Assembly (NCBI GenBank): GCA_052145115.1
Contig: JBKQPG010000102.1
Location: 15,502-79,501 of the forward strand
DNA: 64,000 nt
DNA from: CAIVVT01 sp052145115
GTDB taxonomy: Bacteria; Acidobacteriota; Terriglobia; Bryobacterales; Bryobacteraceae
Direction of reading: 5' to 3'
Shown: one piece after another, positions 62,042 to 64,000 of the stretch
Numbering within the stretch: position 1 is the first letter of the stretch
How the letters are laid out: each line of letters begins with the position of its first letter
The notes under the pieces: generated by a model
Told to the model about the DNA's origin: nothing
Database searches by the model: none
What the model saw: the letters and a program-made list of their open reading frames with translations, nothing else
Made by a program: the position numbers and the translations under genes

Positions 62042-64000
62042 ATGCATCACAAGCTGACCCTACTCCTGCCGCCTGCCATGGCGGGCTTCGCCGCGTTGTT
62101 ACTCCTGGTGCCCGGCACGCCCAAGGAGGAGCAGATCCAGAGCTACCGGAATCTCGGAAAGGCGTTTTTCGAGAATCCGATTTCGGTGGCGCAGGCTCCC
62201 GAGGAATTCCGCAAGGCGCTGGAGCTGGATCCGAAATCCGATCGGGACCGGCTGAATTACGGCCTCACGCTAATCAAGGCCGGACACGTTCCCGAGGGCG
62301 TCGCCGAGCTCTTAAAGGTCCAGAAGACCTCGCCCCAACTGCCTCATACCTGGTTCAATCTGGGCATCGAATACATCCATGAGGGCGACTCCGCAAAGTC
62401 CATCGCGCAGCTCGATCGGTTCGTCAGGCTGGTCCCGAACGAGCCCGTCGGCCACCATAACCTGGGCGTGGCCTACAAGTCGGCCGGACGCCTCGTGGAC
62501 GCGGAACGCGAATTCCTGGCCGCCACAAGACTGAAGCCCGGATTCGCGGCGCCGCATTTCCAGTTGTTCAACCTGTACCGGCAGGCCGACCGCAAGGATG
62601 AGGCCAAGCAACAATTGCAACTTTTCCTGGCGGCCAAGAAAGCCCAGGAAGGGGCGCTGAGCCAGGAGGACGCCGAGTGGTGCGACTACGCGGAGATTTA
62701 CGATCCGCTCTCCGGCACGCGCCGGCCGGCGCCTGTTCCTCAGAAATATGCGCCACAGCGTTTGGATGTGAAGGCCGATGCCGCCACGGCCGGCGTGGCC
62801 GTGCTCGACCGGATGGGCAACGGCGGCTCCGACGCGTTGGTCTGGTCCGCGCGCGGGATCGTGCTCCTGGCCCACGGGTCGGAGGTGGTCACGAACACCG
62901 GGCTGGAAGGCGTCAGGGACGTAGTCGCGGTCGCACCGGCGGACTTCGACAACGACGGGTTCCCGGATCTGTGCGTGGTCACTCGGACCGAGGCTGTGCT
63001 GTACCACAACACCGGGCATGGGCAATTCGAAAAGGTCAGAACATTTCCGGGCAAGTATGATGGCGCGGTCTGGCTCGACTACGACCGCGATTACGACCTG
63101 GACCTGTTCCTCCTGGGGCGCTCCTCCAAGCTCTTCAGAAACGAGGGCCAGGCCGGGTTCGCGGACCGCACGGCTGATTTTCCGTTCGCCCCCGGGCGCG
63201 CACTGCGCGGCCAGGTCTTCCGCCTGGTTCCGGACACCAAGAGTCTCGATCTGCGCGTGGAATACGAAGGCGGCAAGACCATCGTCTACCGCGATCAGTT
63301 GGGCGGCAAGTACATCGCCACCCCAGGCACGCCGCCTGCGTCGCCGGCGCCCGATTTCGGCTTGCCTGTGGCCGCTTACGCCCGGGCCGATTTCGACGCC
63401 GACGGGCGGCTGGATGCCGTCGCCGTCGCGCCGGACGGCAGCGTCTATTTCATCCGCAACGTGACGCCGCAGCGCGCTTACCTGCGCGTGCGGCTCGAGG
63501 GCGTCAAGAACCCCAAGCTCGCGCCGGCCACCGAGGTCGAGATCAAGGCCGGCTTGATCTACGAAAAGCAGATGTACTCGGGCGTCCCTCTGGTATTCGA
63601 TCTGGAAGACAAACCCGAAGTCGACATGGTGCGCATCACGTGGCCCAACGGGCTGATCCAGAGCGAAGCGCGCCAGGCCACCAACCGCACCGCCGTCTAC
63701 AAGGAGTCGCAGCGCCTCTCCGGCTCCTGCCCGCTGGTCTGGACCTGGAACGGGCGCGGCTTCGAATTCATCTCCGACGTGCTGGGCGTCGCCCCGCTCG
63801 GGGCCTCGGCCGGCGACGGCAAATACTTCCCCGTGGATCACACCGAGTACGTGTCGATTCCGGCCGATGCGCTGAAGTTGGAAGACGGGCGCTACGAAGT
63901 GCTGATCACGGACGAGCTGGCCGAGGTCAGCTACATCGATCAGGTGCGCCTGCTGGCCGTGGATCACCCCGTGGGTGTCGACATTTACACCAACGAGAAG
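62042..64000 (+). CDS. TPR-VCBS secreted protein, 3' end outside window
   Basis: 653 codons are visible from ATG 62042 to the right edge. Signal peptide (H-K-L-T-L-L-L-P-P-A-M-A-G-F-A-A-L-L-L-L). Residues about 30-215 hold TPR units (N-Y-G-L-T-L-I-K-A-G; W-F-N-L-G-I-E-Y-I-H-E-G; H-N-L-G-V-A-Y-K-S-A-G-R). Then come FG-GAP/VCBS repeats (D-F-D-N-D-G-F-P-D-L-C; D-Y-D-R-D-Y-D-L-D-L; D-F-D-A-D-G-R-L-D-A) and an ASPIC/UnbV-like domain (M-V-R-I-T-W-P-N-G) followed by more sequence that is cut off. Related to the CRTAC1-like protein; 268 bp separate it from the operon, so it may have its own promoter. Confidence 0.85.
   Translation, partial: MHHKLTLLLPPAMAGFAALLLLVPGTPKEEQIQSYRNLGKAFFENPISVAQAPEEFRKALELDPKSDRDRLNYGLTLIKAGHVPEGVAELLKVQKTSPQLPHTWFNLGIEYIHEGDSAKSIAQLDRFVRLVPNEPVGHHNLGVAYKSAGRLVDAEREFLAATRLKPGFAAPHFQLFNLYRQADRKDEAKQQLQLFLAAKKAQEGALSQEDAEWCDYAEIYDPLSGTRRPAPVPQKYAPQRLDVKADAATAGVAVLDRMGNGGSDALVWSARGIVLLAHGSEVVTNTGLEGVRDVVAVAPADFDNDGFPDLCVVTRTEAVLYHNTGHGQFEKVRTFPGKYDGAVWLDYDRDYDLDLFLLGRSSKLFRNEGQAGFADRTADFPFAPGRALRGQVFRLVPDTKSLDLRVEYEGGKTIVYRDQLGGKYIATPGTPPASPAPDFGLPVAAYARADFDADGRLDAVAVAPDGSVYFIRNVTPQRAYLRVRLEGVKNPKLAPATEVEIKAGLIYEKQMYSGVPLVFDLEDKPEVDMVRITWPNGLIQSEARQATNRTAVYKESQRLSGSCPLVWTWNGRGFEFISDVLGVAPLGASAGDGKYFPVDHTEYVSIPADALKLEDGRYEVLITDELAEVSYIDQVRLLAVDHPVGVDIYTNEK

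Overview
The window looks like a chromosomal segment of an acidobacterium, probably of the Solibacter/Bryobacter type. This is an inference from gene content and not from a marker gene. The base composition is GC-rich, and the segment carries an Oar-like TonB-dependent receptor with a carboxypeptidase-like plug extension, secreted VCBS/ASPIC-UnbV proteins, DUF1080 and Gfo/Idh/MocA secreted proteins, TadZ-like ATPases, a kinase-FGE fusion and a PEP-CTERM protein. No rRNA, CRISPR array, phage block or transposase gene was seen. One tRNA gene, tRNA-Leu(TAG), is present.

Layout. 1-4,300: a cut-off polytopic membrane protein, a PilZ protein, a Tat-exported Gfo/Idh/MocA oxidoreductase, tRNA-Leu, a bacteriohemerythrin and a 182-bp element with 19-bp perfect terminal inverted repeats. 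4,286-11,570: YmdB-type phosphodiesterase, DUF1080 protein, a glycosidase-like N-terminal domain protein, a TadZ-like ATPase and a minus-strand run of DUF4932 protease, RuvX, MltG and an unknown protein. 11,684-20,200: dipeptidyl peptidase IV, YbaK-like deacylase, beta-lactamase-fold hydrolase, Ser/Thr kinase fused to an FGE-sulfatase domain, a UroD-family protein and a small secreted protein. 20,200-36,000: a PEP-CTERM protein behind a hairpin-rich leader, an M23 peptidase, a 1,278-aa RCC1-repeat protein, a second TadZ-like ATPase, RmlD, an M55 peptidase and the TonB receptor. About 400-440 bp of dispersed repeat lies in inverted orientation on either side of roughly 10 kb here. 36,400-49,400: mostly housekeeping and metabolic genes: radical SAM (SPL-like), GH78 rhamnosidase, DUF481, DinB, GlgC, SthA, a NarL-type regulator and threonine synthase.

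49,438-64,000 is the most distinctive part. A stand-alone Cas6-like gene is followed by a PadR regulator whose promoter carries a perfect 8-1-8 palindrome. Then comes a tightly packed plus-strand operon whose products nearly all carry export signals: an HzsA-like c-type cytochrome/propeller protein, a CRTAC1-type VCBS/ASPIC protein, a decaheme cytochrome with two copies of a tetraheme module fused to a YVTN-type propeller and a C-terminal diheme part, a two-component-regulator-type propeller protein, two type-1 periplasmic binding-fold proteins with no permease or ATPase beside them, and a Rid-family protein. Two junctions are ATGA overlaps and most of the others are 2-8 nt. A TPR-VCBS protein follows and runs off the window.

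The operon reads as a periplasmic redox system with its own solute receptors. The substrate cannot be told from sequence. It is the best candidate here for an undescribed system.
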